Notes under the pieces: model-generated | The model's input: only the letters and a program-made list of their open reading frames with translations | Databases searched by the model: none | What the model was told of the DNA's origin: nothing | Program-made: the position numbers and the translations under genes | NCBI RefSeq assembly: GCF_030817075.1 | Contig: NZ_JAUSYU010000001.1 | Coordinates: 124,001 to 188,000 of the forward strand | Source: Arthrobacter sp. V1I9 | GTDB taxonomy: Bacteria > Actinomycetota > Actinomycetes > Actinomycetales > Micrococcaceae | Direction: 5' to 3' | DNA length: 64,000 nucleotides | Part shown: in pieces, positions 62,457 to 64,000 of the stretch | Layout: each line of letters starts with the position of its first letter | How positions within the stretch are numbered: the stretch's first letter is position 1

Positions 62457-63268
62457 GCTGCCACCGCTGTTTTTAGTGTTGCCGGAGCCGCAAGCGGCAG
62501 TGCACCTGTGGCTGCTGCCACCAAGCGCCGCGTGTAGGGGTGGCGCGGAGTGCACAGCAGTTCCGTCATCGGTGCTTCTTCGACGATCCGGCCGCCCTCC
62601 ATCACCAGCGCGCGGCTGCAGAGCGATGCGGCGGCCGAAAGGTCGTGGGTGATGAAGAGGACGCTTCGGCCTTCGGCTCCCCACGTGCGGAGGGTCGCGA
62701 GGACCTTGGCCTGGGTCACGGCGTCCAGCGCCGTAGTGGGCTCGTCTGCTACGAGGACGCGGCTGCCGCACGCCAGGGCCAGGGCGATACAAACTCTCTG
62801 CAGTTGCCCGCCGGAAAGTTCACCGGTGTAGCGGGGAAGGATTGCTGCGGGTTCCGTAATTCCGGCCTGCGCCAGGAACCGGGCAGCGTGCGTCCAGGCG
62901 TCGGTCCGGCGAAACCCAGCCCTGCGTAACGGCATGAGGAGTTGTTTGCCCACGGGAACCAGCGGGTTGAGGGAGCTTTGGGGATCCTGGCGGATGAGTG
63001 CCGCGTTCGCTGCGGTGGCAGTCGTCCTGCCTGCCACCTTCCAGGCGCCTATGCCAGGCTCACCTCCGAAGGAGACCTCCCCGCTGGCGGTGATCCCGTC
63101 CGGAACGGTTCCGGTCAGGGCCGCCGCGGTCAGCGACTTGCCCGATCCCGAGGCGCCCAGCAGCGCGACGCACTCGCCGGCCTGCATGGAGAATGTCAGG
63201 GGGTGCACCAGCCGCTGCCCGTCATACGACAGCGCGAGGTTCGTCACGGAGAGGGCGGGTGCAGGCAT
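62453..63268 (-). CDS. ABC transporter ATP-binding protein (DppD/CntD-like)
   Basis: A 271-residue ATPase, first gene of the operon. Walker A LLGASGSGKSLTAAAL (about 36-51), the ALIRQDPQSSLNPLVPVG Q-loop, signature ELSGGQLQRVCIALA, Walker B VLVADEPTTALD and H-loop FITHDLSAAA. The end LLCTPRHPYTRRLVAA is the family's usual finish. ATG 63268 matches the family start (PALSVTNLALSYDG); ATG 63310, right after the Zur-like box, is an alternative that would need a leaderless mRNA. Confidence 0.88.
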   Translation of the reverse strand: MPAPALSVTNLALSYDGQRLVHPLTFSMQAGECVALLGASGSGKSLTAAALTGTVPDGITASGEVSFGGEPGIGAWKVAGRTTATAANAALIRQDPQSSLNPLVPVGKQLLMPLRRAGFRRTDAWTHAARFLAQAGITEPAAILPRYTGELSGGQLQRVCIALALACGSRVLVADEPTTALDAVTQAKVLATLRTWGAEGRSVLFITHDLSAAASLCSRALVMEGGRIVEEAPMTELLCTPRHPYTRRLVAAATGALPLAAPATLKTAVAA

Positions 63269-63315
63269 CTGGGCATCGTTTCGTGGAAGGACTTCAGGAC
63301 AGGTCCTCATACTAA

Positions 63316-63330
63316 CAATAATCATTCGCA
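63316..63330 (-). promoter_or_regulatory. Zur-like box upstream of the ABC/MFS operon
   Basis: Minus strand reads TGCGAATGATTATTG. The actinobacterial Zur box is TGAAAAT-N-ATTTTCA; here 9 of 14 arm positions agree, and the AAT-G-ATT core is a perfect dyad. It lies just before the first ATPase gene. The match is partial, and a Fur-type or chance site is possible. Confidence 0.4.
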
Positions 63331-63381
63331 ATTAGACAATGGGTGTTTGGTTGACCAGACATCATTCATCCCTTAAAGCCG

Positions 63382-63415
63382 TAACCGCGCTTATGGAGGT
63401 CCATAAGCGCGGTTA
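63382..63415 (-). terminator. Long perfect hairpin after purM
   Basis: Perfect 16-bp arms TAACCGCGCTTATGGA and TCCATAAGCGCGGTTA with a 2-nt centre, 20 bp after the purM stop. It separates purM from the ABC/MFS operon downstream on the same strand. No T-run. Confidence 0.6.
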
Positions 63416-63434
63416 GTGGGACTTCGATGCTGAT

Positions 63435-64000
63435 TTACGCGTAGGCGTTGACCAAGCGGACTGCGCCGCCGTCCACACCCTTGGCGCCCTGTACGTAATC
63501 CGGGCCGGACTTGAGGATCGAGTCCGAATCCTCGGTGACGGTGCCCATGACCCAGGATGGGAGGCCACGGTCGTTCAGGCGCGAGACGGCGGCGTCTGCG
63601 GCGTCGGCAGAGACGATGGCCACCATGCCCACCCCCAGGTTCAGGGTGCGCTCAAGGTCTGCCAGCGGCACGTTGCCCAGTTCAGACACCAGCTTGAAGA
63701 TGGCCGGCAGTTCCCAAGTGGCGCGGTCCACCGTGGCCACGAGGCCCTGGGGGAGGACGCGGGCCAGGTTGGCCGCCAGGCCGCCGCCGGTCACGTGACT
63801 GAAGCCGTGCACTGCGGAAGCGCCGGTGACGGGGAAGGTGCGGGCGAGGTCCAGGCAGTCCGCCGCGTACACACGGGTGGGCTCGAGGAGTTCCTCGCCC
63901 AGGGTGCGGCCGAGTTCGGAGACCTGGCGGTCCAGTGCCCAGCCGGCGTGGTTGATGACGCGGCGCACCAGGGAGTAGCCGTTGGAGTGCAGGCCGGAGG
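63435..64000 (-). CDS. purM: Phosphoribosylformylglycinamidine cyclo-ligase (C-terminal part, cut by window edge)
   Basis: The last 188 residues of PurM (AIR synthetase), an enzyme of purine synthesis. SGLHSNGYSLVRRVI near the edge is the family signature, then VHGFSHVTGGGLAANLARVLP with the Gly-rich ATP site, and the end VAIVSADAADAAVSRLNDRG. The N-terminal part lies beyond the right edge. In actinobacteria purM usually neighbours DUF3073; here the ABC/MFS operon is between them. Confidence 0.95.
   Translation of the reverse strand, partial: SGLHSNGYSLVRRVINHAGWALDRQVSELGRTLGEELLEPTRVYAADCLDLARTFPVTGASAVHGFSHVTGGGLAANLARVLPQGLVATVDRATWELPAIFKLVSELGNVPLADLERTLNLGVGMVAIVSADAADAAVSRLNDRGLPSWVMGTVTEDSDSILKSGPDYVQGAKGVDGGAVRLVNAYA

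Noticed and set aside
63316..63330. DtxR/IdeR iron box as an alternative reading of the site before the ABC/MFS operon
   Set aside because: The TTAGGTTAG-type half sites are absent; the AAT-N-ATT core fits a Zur/Fur-type dyad better.

Overview
The window comes from a high-GC actinobacterium, most likely a Micrococcales member of the Arthrobacter/Pseudarthrobacter type. Pointers are the SigL-like ECF sigma factor with an RskA/RslA-type zinc anti-sigma factor, a HAIR (HspR) operator at clpB, GlnR-like boxes at amt, DUF3073 near purM, DUF4031, frequent GTG/TTG starts and GTGA/ATGA gene overlaps, and several probable leaderless genes. No rRNA, tRNA, CRISPR, insertion sequence or phage gene was seen. 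All calls come from reading sequence and translations by eye; no search was run.

Left arm (1-10.9 kb): a six-gene, translationally coupled ebo-type operon on the minus strand. It holds an inositol-3-phosphate synthase-like cyclase, a UbiA prenyltransferase, a TIM-barrel/EboA fusion, a TatD-like hydrolase, EboE, and an alkaline phosphatase-superfamily protein cut by the window edge. Upstream lie an exported TIM-barrel isomerase, a divergent ROK regulator and a second, Tat-exported TIM-barrel protein. Then comes a solitary isopentenyl diphosphate isomerase. The likely theme is a cyclitol- or isoprenoid-linked metabolite that is made and moved across the membrane; the product is unknown.

10.9-19.1 kb: nitrogen and sugar metabolism. 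AmiS/UreI transporter, glutamate dehydrogenase, a coupled Gfo/Idh/MocA-ThuA-D-threonine-aldolase operon, an Amt transporter with GlnR-like boxes, and a GH43-like glycosidase. 19.2-31 kb: a SWIM/SNF2 helicase, small DUF proteins, an Ala-rich exported protein followed by a sigma/anti-sigma-like pair, and a SigL-like ECF module that shares a mirror-image promoter with a divergent lipoprotein. DUF1206 and TrmB follow.

31-48.9 kb: ordinary chromosome with MFS transporters (one frameshifted), an M20 amidohydrolase with a divergent Lrp-type regulator, a DEAD-box helicase with a structured leader, MBL and AKR enzymes, a kinase, a paired SMR exporter, ferritin, HutD, TrpF, YccF, VOC, ComB and DUF4031-HD proteins. 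48.9-52.1 kb: an HTH-TOBE regulator coupled to modABC. 52.2-56.7 kb: YciI, clpB, a septum-formation-domain protein and DUF3073.

56.9-63.3 kb: a compact operon of two ATPases, an MFS exporter, a family-5 solute-binding lipoprotein and a fused two-domain permease. A Zur-like box precedes it, and the operon sits between DUF3073 and purM; it resembles a metallophore uptake/export locus without biosynthesis genes. The right edge cuts purM. Convergent gene pairs are often separated by unusually long, near-perfect hairpins.
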